64,000 bases of DNA from Nageia nagi (taxonomy: Eukaryota; Pinophyta). Numbering within the stretch: position 1 is the first letter of the stretch; every line of letters begins with the position of its first letter. The stretch spans positions 992,001 through 1,056,000 of the forward strand of contig JBITNC010000001.1 of NCBI GenBank assembly GCA_050084985.1. The letters run 5' to 3'. Under the pieces are notes generated by a model that had not been told where the DNA came from, did not search any database, and was given only the letters and a program-made list of their open reading frames with translations. The position numbers were made by a program, and so were the translations under genes. This document shows, piece after piece, positions 20,821 through 31,842 of the stretch.

Positions 20821-23614
20821 TTGGTGTGGAAGCTCTTCTTCAACATCTTGGTGATCTTCATTGTTGAGGTAAAACTAAGAGAAGGTATAAATTCCTTCTT
20901 TCTTGATCATTTTTTTCATTAAGAATACTAACATATTTTGTGAGATGTGTTAGTTTGTTTTTGCAAATATGATAAAAAATAGCAATATAATAAAAAAATT
21001 TATAATAACCTCTTATATTAGTTACTTTTTTTTACAATACTATTTAACAGGATAGTATACAAAAATTTGCATTTTTTTTCAAAAATATGCTTAAATTTAG
21101 CAATATATGGTAATGCAATCTTTAAATAACTTTTTTTGTTAGTTACAAAAGATGTTTAATATATTGCTATAATTTGTTAGTTTGAAATCAAAAATATATT
21201 GATATTTTTTTGTTAATTTAAAAAAAAAAAATTATGATTGTGTAAAAAAATTATTCTTATAAGTTTTCATAATTATTTTTTTTTCTTACTTTTACATAGT
21301 AATCCTCTTTATAATATACATATTTTTTATTTAAAAAAAGAGGCTTAATTTTTGAAGGGAAACATAAAATATATTGCAAATATATTGTAATCTTCTTATC
21401 ATATACATGTTTTATTCAGATATAAGAAAATAACCAAGCCCCTTATGGTGTAAGAGGGTGTAAGATCTTCATAGCATTTGAAAAGGACCTGTGTAGCCTA
21501 GCAAAAACCCTTGTTATCATGGCACATTTGAAAAGGTGTTGCCTTCCACCATGTAACCCTTGCATGATGAGGCTAGCCTCTGCCCTTCATTGATTCTAAC
21601 CCTATCTACCTCTTCTCATTTGCATTGAAACCCTCATGCCTACTCATGGTTATGTTGGTGCCCATTGAGAAACCTTCATGCCTCCCTACTCATAGCTATT
21701 TTTACTACTATGTAATTGAATGTCCACTGAGAAACCCTTGTGCGACATCTCCCTTCTTATGCATATTTTTTTTCTCCCTGCATGTGATTGGTTTTTTTTT
21801 ATTGCTCCTAACCCTCACCTCATTGATTGCTCCTAGCCCTTACCTTATCAATCACTCCTTGCCAGCTACCCTCCATCTATCTCATCAACCTCCCTCCTCT
21901 CAACTCATTCCTCCTCTCAACTCATTAAAGTGGCAATTACCATTCCCATTTTCTACCTTTTTTGTTTCTTCTTAGGTCTAGTTTTTTGGTGGTCTCTTGC
22001 AAGTTTTTTTTTTTTTTAAAAACCATTTTTTACCATTTTTAAACCACTCCATTAATGCTCTTGTTTACTTGTCAAGCAAGTCCTTTTTTTTATAATTAGA
22101 TAGATATGTGGAGTAAAGAACTCAAATAGTATTAATTTTTTTTGGTAGATAAACTTAGTGCATTTGGGTGAAGTGTGGGTTTTCTCGACCATATTAATTA
22201 CATAAAGTGGAGTATAAGTTTCTCCCCTCATTTAATTTTATGCAAAGATTATGATGACTTCCTTCTTATTTAATGAAAGTATATTTAATATAAAAAAAAA
22301 AAAATTAGCCTTGAGGAAGGATTTTTTTTTTTGGGAGTAATTTTTCCTTTAAATGCTTATTACCTAAATAATTTTTTTTCAAAAGGGGAAGGTAATTTCT
22401 TGGAATTTTTTTTCCAATGGAAAAAATATTTTTACTTAATTCAATTTTTTGCATTTGAACAAGTAGAAGTTTATATTTTAAGAATAACTTGGAATTTGCT
22501 TTTTCTTCCTTAGCTAAATTTCTAAGGTAAACTAGCATGATATTTAAGTACTTATTAAACATATCATGTTGCTTTAAGATTTTTTTTTAAGTAACAAGGG
22601 GGGAATTTTATGATGTTTTTACTTAAAATTCTAGATATTTTGAAAAAAAAATCCTTTTATGCAAATAATGCATGTTTATTACTTGGAATATTTTATGCCT
22701 CTATAAATATTTAATGAACTTGTGCAAACTTGGAAATAATGCATGCTAAGTATTCACCTTATTTCTTATGCAAAGTTAATGAACTTGTGCAAAATATGGA
22801 ATTATGTAAAGATGTCCTTTAGGGGTTGGTAAACAAAACCCATTAGACTTTTAGGTTTCAAATTGCAAATGGATGATATTTTATTTATGCATTTTACTTC
22901 ATGTTTTGTATTTTTTTCCTTATTTACTTATGCAAAAATTGCAAACATTGAAATATGCAAACCCCTAAAATGAACATATCTACATGTACATTTCACAACA
23001 TGACTTGTTTAGGGAGCCATGAGGTGAGGACAGCCAAATTGAAGCCTTTAAGTCTGAAAATCCAAATGGTAAAGAGTTTGTACTTCTCAATTGCCCCTAA
23101 GTCCTCTGTTGGTCTGGACATATCTCTAATATATGGACATGTATGTGTGTAGTGATACCACATGTCTGCATATCCATTCCAGAATTATCTTGATAACCTA
23201 AGAGGATAACTTGAAATCTAATCAAGATTAATAATTTGGCTAATCCAATATACATCATAACATTGAAAAATAGTAGGTACTTCTCCTTGTGAGAGTATAA
23301 TACTGACCAAGGTGAACTGCTTAAGGATTGGTAGTACATGGGCTTCTTCTGTATGGGCATCTAAGTGAAGGCCTAATTTTTAGATAAGAAAACAAACCTC
23401 AGTAATGTCACTCTACATCTATAGTTCTTAAGATGAGAAATGTATTTAGGTATATGATTAATATTTTATTTGTAAAACATTTGCACTTGTGAATCAAATA
23501 AAGCATGTCTCTAGTGTTAAATTTAACATATATTATTTACTTGGTTAAAATTTAACATATAATATTATTTATTGAACCACATGCTCATTACTTTTTCACA
23601 TCATTATGTAGCAA
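20821..23614 (+). other. copia B1 leader, probably containing an intron
   Basis: A 2.8-kb leader without a convincing gene. It contains AGAAG|GTATAAATTCC at 20881-20892, conserved in B2, and TTATGTAG just before the gag ATG; these could be the ends of a leader intron (20885-23611). 21600-21960 is pyrimidine-rich, and the 116-codon frame there is probably chance. 22575-22615 has AAGTAA...GGGGGG...TTACTTAAA, an inverted repeat around a G-rich tract. 22810-23400 is the block conserved in all four copia leaders. Confidence 0.7.
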
Positions 23615-23917
23615 ATGGGAGACCCCTTTTTACCTAAACATATTCTTTATGGTTCCAACTTTGGGATTTGGAAACCATAGATAAGAGTTGAATTACAAGC
23701 AAGAAAGCTTTGGCAAACAGTGAATGAGAACCTTGTTGCTCCTACAGATGAGAAGGCACTTGAAACCTACAACATAGAGAATGAGTTGGTAACCTCCATG
23801 ATATTCCATGTAGTTTTAGATGATGTGCTCTTGATGATTTCCTCTTCAACCTCAATAAAGGAAGCTTAGGATAAACTTAAGCAAATCTACCTTGATTCAA
23901 AGTTTTCAAGAAGGTTT
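23615..23917 (+). pseudogene. copia B1 gag, N-terminal part, cut by B2
   Basis: Starts ATG at 23615, four bases after the AG of the putative splice acceptor. It reads FLPKHILYGSNFGIW, ARKLWQTVNENLVAPTDEKA and LLMISSSTS, the copia gag (DUF4219/UBN2-like) start. In-frame TAG stops occur near 23679 and 23867. It ends at SRRF at 23917, exactly where the B2 LTR starts. Gag builds the cytoplasmic particle; this copy is non-functional. Confidence 0.88.
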
Positions 23918-24415
23918 TGTTGGAATTTATAATGCATTATTGTAAAGGTTATGTAATAATCTTATATGTACTTTCATTAATACTTAAAGGTATCATTTTA
24001 TATCTTAAGTATTTAAGTGAATATGATAATGTAACTTGTCCTACACTCCATGTCATGAGCATGCCCCTTGGGTAAAAGGATGTGAATGTCATGCTTTTGT
24101 ACATTGGATAAAAGGGTGATGCAAAAAGAGATTTTGGCCTATAAATAGAAGGCTCCCTTTATATGATTACACACCAATTTGTGAAGTAAAATTATGCTAG
24201 TGGAGAGTGTTTGAAGATTTGAGGTTAGAAAGTTTGTAAGAGTTCATATTTGTTAAGAGAGAGATCTAGTTAGTGGGTGTACTCCTAGTTGGAGGAACCA
24301 CCTACATCTTGTGTTATCTTTATGAGATTGCTTTTTGAGTTTGTTAGATATGTATTGTGAGCTTTCATGTTATCATGGGAGTTTAGAGTTGTTTATGTTA
24401 TAGTTAAATTCTTCA
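23918..24415 (+). repeat. copia B2 5' LTR
   Basis: 498 bp, from TGTTGGAATTTATAATGC to AAATTCTTCA. TATA box TATAAATA at 24140-24147. U3 hairpin near 23978-24018 with AATACTTAAAGGTAT and its complement. Confidence 0.93.
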
Positions 24416-24417
24416 TT

Positions 24418-24429
24418 TGGTATCAGAGC
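24418..24429 (+). promoter_or_regulatory. primer binding site (initiator-Met tRNA)
   Basis: TGGTATCAGAGC, two bases after the LTR end. This is the standard plant copia primer site, complementary to the 3' end of initiator methionine tRNA, and would start minus-strand cDNA. Confidence 0.95.
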
Positions 24430-27219
24430 TCCTTGAAGGCTCCCCTTCACATCCTTGGTTTAGAAACTCATCTTCCATAGAGGTCTTCATTCTTCATTCT
24501 ACACTTCATTGTTAGGGTAAAACTAAGAGAAGGTATAAATTCCTTCCTTATTAGCTATTTTTAGATTATTACCTTTTTTGCTACTAACATATTAGTTTTT
24601 ATGTCTTAGTTCTTTTTTTTTAGCAAAATATGGCTAACAAAATTATAATATGATGTAATTTCTTTTGCTTATACAAACCTTTTTTTTACTTGCAATTTTT
24701 GTTACAAAATTGTCTAACAAATTGTTACACTTTTTAAAATATATATATATATATATTAGTATACAACAGTTGTGAAATATTACAAATTTTTTGCTCTATC
24801 CTACTTGAATAATATAAAGAGAATAGGAAACATCTATCTATTTTTGTAATATTACATAGCATTTTTTTAATTAAATATGATATCTATTTATATTACAAAA
24901 GAAGGTAACTTTTTTACCAAATCTTTGTAATTTCAAACCCCCTTTGAATCTAGTAGCTAGACCTCCTCTCAGGGCTCCCTCCTCTTAACCACCTTTCACT
25001 GCACACATAGCTCTCTACTTTTGTGCCCTTCTTGACTATATTTTGGACATTGCAAGCTTGAGAAAAACATTTTTTATCCTAGTGAGTGCCACCCATGGCT
25101 CCTCCTACCAACTCACACCCTTACATAGCCTCTCCTTTATTGTCATGTGTAGCCTCTCATTTGCTATCATGCATAGCCTTTCCTTTGCCCTTGCATGCAA
25201 AAAAACTTTTCCTCTACTACGTGCACTTTGTTGTCCTCTCACCTTTGCATGCACTCTATAGCCCTCTCAACCTCTTGCATGGCCCCTAAACATTTTGTAT
25301 GATCTTTTGGAAAGACCATTATGGTTATTCATTACCTACTTTGGACCCTCTCTCCACCCTCCTTGCCTATAGTGCTTCTCCTTAAATGCCATTTGTCCTT
25401 TTTTTCCTTTGGGGATGCTACTTGCATTATATATTTTGCCTTGCATTCTAAGTAGCATGGAGTATTTGAATTCTTACTACATTTAATGTACTGCAATTTT
25501 TAAGAGTGAGTCTTACAAAGGTATATTTTAGCCATCACTAAGCACCTAAAGCTTTTAGTTTTTTTACTAAGAGGATACTCCAAATTTAAAGCACTCTACC
25601 TTGCCCTTCATAAAATCTAACTTGAAGTGCATAAAGGGCCAAATATGCATTAATGGTTGAGTAAAAACTTTTCTATTCCTCTTAAATGCTTTTTTTTCTT
25701 TTTTAGAAAAATGTAGCAAAGTTTTTTGAGGAATTTTTTTTCTAGTCCTTTAAACTTTTTGGCATTTTTTAAGACTTAAAAATAAACACTTACTTTGATT
25801 AACATAGTACTTTCAAAAATATTTCTAATAAGTGTTTAAAGTGTTAGAGAGAGAATTTTTTAACACTTTATTATACTAAGGTTATTTTTTAGTACTTTGA
25901 AAGTATTTTAGCCTTAATAAAAATAGCATTTTACCTTCTCACATTACTTAAGTAAAAAATGTATTTTTACTAATGCTATTTAAAAAAAAAAAAAGATCAT
26001 GTTTTTAAGTAAAAAGGGGGAAAAATTTTATGATTCTTTACTTAAAAGTTTTAGAATCTTATACAAATATGGTATGACTATTACCTATTTTTTAAGTGTT
26101 TACCTTAATAAAATCCTTATGCAAAGTGATGGATGGACTTATGCAAGTTATGGGAATGATGCATGGTATATTTGATGACATATCTACAAGTTATGCAAAT
26201 AATTCATCTTGATGCTTGAGTATTTAGTTTATGCTTAAGTATTTATTCCTTATGCAAAGTTAATAAATAAATTTGTGCAAATTATAGGAATGGTGCATAT
26301 TTTTTAAGTTATGAATGGTGCATAATTATTACTTAAGTTATGTAATGATGCATGTTTATAACTTGAATCATTGTTGCCTCATTTTTTTACAAAGTATGGA
26401 ATGGACTTGTGCAAAAATAGAAATGATGTAAAGATATCCTTTAGGGGTTGGTAAATAAAATCCATTGGACATTTAGGTTTCAAATATTGAATGAATGATG
26501 TTTTTACTATTCTCTTTTCTTTCATGTTTTGCACTTTGATTTATTTTCTTATGCAATCAAAATGCAAACATTGAAATGAGCAACCCCCTAAAATGAACAC
26601 ATTCGCATGTATATTCTACAACATGACTTCTTTAGGGAGCCATGAGGTGAGGATAGGTAGATTGGAGCTTTTAAGTTTGACAATCCAAATGGTGAAAAGT
26701 TTGTATTTCTCAATTTCCATTAAGTTCTTTGTTGGTTTGTACATAACTCCAATAGATGGATAAGCATGTGTGTAGTGATGCCACATGTTCGCACATCCAT
26801 TCAGGGATTATCCTAATAACCTAAGAGGATAACTTGAAACCTAATTAAGATTAATAATTTAACTGATCCAATAAACATCATAACATTATAAAATAGTAGG
26901 TACTTCTCCTTATGAAAAAGTATAAAACTAACCAAGATGAATTGGTTGAGGATTTGTAGTACTTGGGGTCCTCTTGTGTGGGCATCTAGGTGAAGGCTTA
27001 ATTTTAGACAAGAAAACAAGCCTCAATAATGTCACTCTACATCTACAATTCTTGAGATGAGAAATGTATTTGGGTACATAAATTATTTGAATTGTAAAAT
27101 ATTTGCACTTATGAATCAAATCAAGCATGTAAAATGTATTATTTACTTGATTAAAACTTAACATTTAATGTTATTTATTAAACTATATGCTTATTATTTT
27201 TTACATTATTGTGTAGCAA
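24430..27219 (+). other. copia B2 leader with candidate intron
   Basis: 2.8-kb leader parallel to that of B1. Candidate donor AGAAG|GTATAAATTCC at 24528-24540 and acceptor TTGTGTAG at 27209-27216, just before the gag ATG. A C-rich stretch at 24950-25300 gives overlapping low-complexity frames that I do not support. 26000-26050 has AAGTAAAAAGGGGGAAAAATT and TTTACTTAAAA, an inverted repeat around a purine tract. 26425-27060 is the conserved leader block. Confidence 0.7.
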
Positions 27220-28230
27220 ATGGAAGAATCTTTTTTACCCAAACACATTCTTGATGGTTCTAACTTTAGGATTTGGGAACAATAAATGAGAGCTGAATTA
27301 TAGGCAAGGAAGCTTTGTCAAATAGTGAATGAGAACCTTATACCTCCTACATATGAGAAAGCACTAGACGCTTACAACATGAAGAATGAGTTGGCAACCT
27401 CCATGATTTATCATGCAATTTTAGATGATGGACTCTTGATGATTTCCTCTTCAACTTTGATGAAAAAAGTTTAAGATAAGCTTAAGAAAATCTACATTGA
27501 TTCAAATTTTTCAATAAGGTTTACCATTTTTCAAAATTTGCTTCAATCTCATCAAGGGGAAGATGAAAACATGGCTATCTACTTGAACAAAATTATTGAT
27601 CTAGAGACCCAACTTGTTGCTTGTGGATGCAATTGGATCAATGATGAGTTCATCATCTTCATCATTCTTCAAAGACTTTTTTCAAAGTTTGAAAATTTTG
27701 TAAAGGTTATGGAAATAAGGCTTAATGATGATGAAGAAGTCTTCTCCTTTGAGAACCTTTCTAGGTACCTTTTTAAGCATAAGAAAACCCTTAACAATAA
27801 GGTGTTGATTTCTTCTCTTTAGGATAATAACATTGCTCTTGGAGCAATCAAAACTCCTTTCAAGAAGAAGTTCAACCATCAAAATAAAACTTATCCTTCT
27901 TCCTCTAAAAGGTTTTAAAAAAGAGATAATGGATACAATAGCAATAGGAATAATATAAATAATAACCATAGCAATAGGAATAATAGTAATAACAACCACT
28001 TCAAGCAAAGAGATGAAAAAGGTAAATCAAACAATCCATATCCTAAGAAACATTTTGATGGTAATTGTAACTATTATGGCATCTAAGGTCACAAAAAAGT
28101 TGATTGCTACAAAAAGAAAAGAGAGGAAAAGAACAAAAGCAATGGAAATGTAAAGATATTCAAAGGAAAGAAGAATATTCATGCTAGTTTTACTATAGTG
28201 CTCTACTCCTTGTCTCACTTTTTTTCATCT
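27220..28230 (+). pseudogene. copia B2 gag, broken
   Basis: Starts ATG at 27220 in the same context as the other copies. It reads FLPKHILDGSNFRIWE, ARKLCQIVNENL, NELATSMIYHAI, then 27538-27822 NMAIYLNKIIDLETQLVACGCN and FENFVKVMEIRLND. Stops near 27283, 27472 and 27820. The zinc knuckle (28065-28108) keeps its first Cys but has Tyr for the second and a stop in the middle. Gag would package RNA; this copy cannot. Confidence 0.88.
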
Positions 28231-28440
28231 GAATGGATTCTTAATTCTGGTTGCACTAATCACCTATGCTTTGATAAGAGAAAGTTTGAGAACTTTCATA
28301 AGTATAGAAAAGTTCCAATTGTGATAAGTGAAAACTCTACCCTTGAAGTCTAAAGAATTGAGAGTGTGTTGATTCACATGAAGGTTCTTGAAAATTTGCT
28401 TTATGTTCTAAGTTAAGGATGAACCTTCTCTCTATGATCC
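28231..28440 (+). pseudogene. copia B2 protease, active site changed
   Basis: Reads EWILNSGCTNHLCFDKRKFE where the A copies have DWIVDSGCTNHMC, so the catalytic Asp of the D-S-G triad is Asn (codon at 28243-28245). Later come VISENSTLEV and LENLLYVLS with a frame break near 28415. This protease would cut the Gag-Pol chain. Confidence 0.85.
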
Positions 28441-29520
28441 AAGTTGCTAGAAAATGGTACTCTTTTGAGTTTGAATATCAATCTTGGTGCATCAAGAAAG
28501 GACTTACCAATTTGGTTAAAGAATATATGAAAGATAATCTCGATATTGTTAATTAAATTCCATCAAAGATGTGTCTTGCTTCTAATGTGTGTTCTACAAG
28601 CAATCTTTGACACCATCATTTAAGGCATCTTAACCATAGGAGTATTCAAATCACGAAAGACCAAGAACTTGTGAAAAGTTTACCTTTAATTTCTCCTTCA
28701 TTTGGTCTATGCAAAAAGTGCATTTTTGACAAGATGCATAGATAAAAGTTTGAAAAAAATAAGGCAATAAGATCATCTCAACCTCTTCAACTTATGCATT
28801 CAAATTTGATAGATCCATTTCAAACTAAGTTGCTTGGAGGAGCATCTTATGTATTAATATTTATTGAAGACTTTACTAGGATGTCCTTTGGGTATCTACT
28901 TAAGCATAAGGATCAAATCTTTGAGAGTTTTAAGATTTTTAAAACCTTTGTTGAGAATCAAACTAACCTTAAAATCAAGATGTTGAGATCAGATAATGGA
29001 GAAGAATATAGTAGCAATGAGTTCAATGACTATTATGCTAAGTATGGAATCAAGAGGTAATTTATGATTCCTTACATTCTTTAATAAATGATGTTGTTGA
29101 AAGGAAAAATATAATAATTATGAAGATGGCTAGATGTATGTTAGGTAATCTTCCTAGTTTCTTATGGGGTGAAACTATGAGCACTGCGATTTACACTTTG
29201 AATAGATGTTCCACAAAAATCATTCAGAGTAAAACTTCTTTTGAGACATGGTCAAGAAAAAACCTAACATTTCTCACCTTAGGGTATTTGGTTGTAAAGT
29301 ATTCTCCTACATTATTTTTGAGAAAAGGAAGAAGTTGGATAAAAGAGTTAAAAAATGCATCTTTATGGGTTATGACAATCAGCATAAAGGTTGCAAGATC
29401 TACTCTCCATTCTACAAATTTGTATTTATTTCAAAGGATGTAAAGTTTAATGAACTTCCTAAAGAATCTACTTCTAAAAATGATGTTAATAATCCAAATG
29501 ATTCTTTAGTTGCACCTAGC
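28441..29520 (+). pseudogene. copia B2 integrase, broken
   Basis: The GAG-pre-integrase zinc region is readable as HLNHRSIQITKDQ and GLCKKCIFDKMH. The core at 28794-29060 reads MHSNLIDPFQTKLLGGASYV, so the first catalytic Asp (LVHSDLMG in the A copies) is Asn. IKMLRSDNGEEYSS keeps the second Asp. The third acid lies in VERKNIIIMKMARCMLGNLP near 29095. 29248-29523 reads KKPNISHLRVFGCKVFSYI and FMGYDNQHKG. Frame breaks at about 29060 and 29260. Confidence 0.88.
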
Positions 29521-29579
29521 TGATTAGATATTAATGTAGATAAGTCATCTTAGGAATAAAACTCTCCAACTCAAAGGGT

Positions 29580-30485
29580 AACAAGGAGCATGACCTTGAA
29601 CAAATCCTTATTTGCTAAGATTGATAACAAGCATAAGCCCTCAACCTTAAAAGAAACTTCTAAGCATGAGTGTTGGATGAAAGCCATGAAAGTGGAGTAT
29701 GAGGTGCTTATAAAAAATAAAACTTAAGACTTGGTTCCTTATCCCAATGGAAAGAATATGATTGGTACTAAGTGGATATATAAGATCAAGTTCAATTCAG
29801 TTGGAGATATTAAAAAATAAAAGGTAAGGTAAATAGTTAAAGGTTTTGCTCAGAAATACAATATAGATTATGAGGAAACCTTTGCTCTCACGAAAAAGAT
29901 GCCTACTATGAGGATTATCTTTGCTCTTTTTATAGCTCAAGGATGGAAATTGTTTCAACTTGATGTCGAGATTGCATTTCTTAATGGTGATTTAGATGTA
30001 AAAATCTTCATGAATCAACCAAAATGGTTTATTATGAAAGGCAAAGAGTCTTTTATGTGCAAGCTAAAGAAGTCATTATATGGACTTAAGTAAGCACCTA
30101 GAGCCTAGTATAGAAAGATTTCAAGGTATTTTACAAACATTGGTTTCTCTAAGTGCTTCTCAAACTTTGATTTATATGTGCTCACTCAAGGAAAAGATGT
30201 GGTCTTGATTCTTTTTTATATGGATGATATTTTGATTATTGAGAATAATGATGAAATCATTCAAGAGTGCATATCCAAACTTAAGGCAACATTTGAAATG
30301 ACTGATCTTGGTCTCTTGCACTACTATCTTGGAATGCAAGTGTATTAGTACAAGTATTGTACTTATCTTAATCAATCTAAGTATATATTAAATATCTTGC
30401 AAAAGTTTGGAATGGAGGAGTGTAGATATGCTACGATCTCAGTCTCTTCTAGAATCACTATTTCTCTTAGCTTCAACTCTCAATT
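29580..30485 (+). pseudogene. copia B2 reverse transcriptase, broken
   Basis: Reads [44 protein letters not shown], then [20 protein letters not shown] and [10 protein letters not shown]. The catalytic box at 30217-30228 is YMDD (YVDD in the A copies). It continues as TDLGLLHYYLGMQVY. Numerous TAA/TAG stops stand where relatives have Gln or Trp, as expected from C-to-T changes. Confidence 0.9.
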
Positions 30486-30970
30486 GGTTGATGTTATAGC
30501 TTACAGGTAATTAATTGGTAGTCTTTTGTATTTAACTAGTTCTAAGCTAGATATTACCATTGTAGTGAATTTGATTGCATGATTCATGCAAAAACCATAT
30601 GTTGAGCACCTCAATGTTGTTAAGCAAATCTTGAGGTATGTTGCAAGGATTAAAGATCTTGCTCTCAAGTATTCTAAGTTACCTTCATTTGTTCTTTCTA
30701 GATTCTTAGATTTTGATTATGGAGGAGATAGAGATGATAGGAAATCAACCTCTACGTATGTGTTTAGCATTAGTTTAGGTGTTATCTCTTGGGCTTCTAA
30801 GAAGCAACCTACCATTTCTCTTTCTATCATAGAAGCTGAATACCATGCCATGTATATTACATCCCAAGAAGCCATTTGGCTAAGGCATCTTCTAAAAGAA
30901 ATTAGGTATGAGTAAGATAGCTCATCTTTAATTTCTTCAAATAATTGATTGTTTATTTCTTTTAGCTAAG
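30486..30970 (+). pseudogene. copia B2 RNase H, split by the Tat insertion
   Basis: 30586-30915 reads MQKPYVEHLNVVKQILRYVA, DFDYGGDRDDRKSTS and SIIEAEYHAMYITSQEA, with a stop near 30916. The frame runs into SLAK at the insertion point and resumes at 48700 with the counterpart of NLVFHQITKHVEIQAHF. The break lies exactly at the CTAAG target duplication. Confidence 0.9.
30966..30970. repeat. target site duplication, left copy (CTAAG)
   Basis: CTAAG precedes the TGTAGACACC LTR start; the same five bases follow the 3' LTR at 48700-48704. Five bases is the usual duplication for LTR retrotransposons. Confidence 0.95.
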
Positions 30971-31819
30971 TGTAGACACCTAAAAATGTCCCCTTCTTAA
31001 CTAGTAAACATTAAAATAAGCATAACTCTTCGCAACAATATAAAATAGGTCTAAAAACCCTATTATTGGATAGCCCCGATCGAGTACATGTGAAATGGGT
31101 GGTCACATGACTCTTTTTAGGTAAAATTGGCTATTAGGCGATCAGTTAATATTATCATAAAGTTAAAAACCCAATCGCCAGCGACCCAAGATAGTTGCTG
31201 ACGTTTGGAGGCGATCACCAGCATTCATATGGTAAACATTGGTGACTCTATAACAATCAACCAAGAAGCTAAAATAGCGAGAGAAAGTTGAAATGATTCA
31301 TCTTTTCAAGATGATGTGGATAGAGGGGCCAGTTACGACCTACGATGGTTGTTCACTTCCTCTTACCAGCCTTTTGAATATCCCATCCAAAATCTATAAA
31401 TACAAGTTAATACAAAGCAAATTAGAGAAAATCTTGACCCATTTTTTAAGTAGGGTGATGTTGCCAAAATCTTGTGAGCTCATACATTTTATTGTTTTAT
31501 GCTAGTTTCAATTCAATTCATATCATACATAGATGCTTTGATGTTATTATCTTTTGCATGTGTGTAGGATTTACAGGTTGTTCATATCAAGGAAAGAAGC
31601 AAGCAAATCAAAAACAATGGAGATCTAATACTCTTGTTTTGGCAAATAGCATTTGTAAAAGTCCCTTCTAAGGGCAAATTGTAGTTTGAACTTAAAATCA
31701 ATATCATTTTATAATTGCAATATGTTTATCTATTTTATGTAATTTGAGGTTCAATGAAGATTTAAGAATAATTCATATTTTGTGTTATTCTACATTCCAG
31801 CTTTATTTTCACTACAACA
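30971..31819 (+). repeat. Tat element 5' LTR
   Basis: 849 bp from TGTAGACACCTAAAAATG to CACTACAACA. TATA box TATAAATA at 31395-31402. U3 includes a cluster of GCCAGCGACC / CATTGGTGACTC motifs at 31175-31255 where nearly half of the LTR-LTR differences are concentrated. Confidence 0.95.
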
Positions 31820-31842
31820 TTCTGGTGCTAGAAGGAGGGCCC
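31820..31842 (+). promoter_or_regulatory. gypsy primer binding site
   Basis: TGGTGCTAGAAGGAGGGCCC at 31823-31842 follows the LTR end by three bases. TGG-type starts complementary to tRNA 3' ends are usual here. I do not assign the tRNA; comparison with plant tRNA 3' ends would do so. Confidence 0.7.

Larger units (their letters stand above)
20305..23917 (+). mobile_element. copia B1, 5' part (LTR, PBS, leader, start of gag)
   Basis: A family B copia inserted in the leader of the old minus Tat element (left flank TAAGG at 20300-20304). It runs through its LTR, primer site, a 2.8-kb leader and the first 101 codons of gag, then stops abruptly at 23917 where the B2 LTR begins. The rest of B1 presumably lies to the right of the window. 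Confidence 0.88.
23918..30970 (+). mobile_element. copia B2, main part
   Basis: Second family B copia, inserted in B1 gag (left flank GGTTT at 23913-23917). It has a 5' LTR, exact primer site, leader, gag, protease, integrase, RT and most of RNase H, and is then split by the Tat element at 30971; it resumes at 48700. Its 3' LTR is not in the window because the chromovirus inserted in its 3' region at 49148. All genes carry stops. Confidence 0.93.

Noticed and set aside
21625-21975. 116-codon Ser/Leu/Pro-rich frame as a secreted protein gene
   Set aside because: It is in the B1 leader, is of biased composition and has no counterpart frame in B2.
20305-24415. One compact element bounded by the LTRs at 20305 and 23918
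   Set aside because: The two LTRs differ too much, no polypurine tract precedes the second, and the second is followed by its own primer site and full gag-pol; it is a second element inserted in gag.
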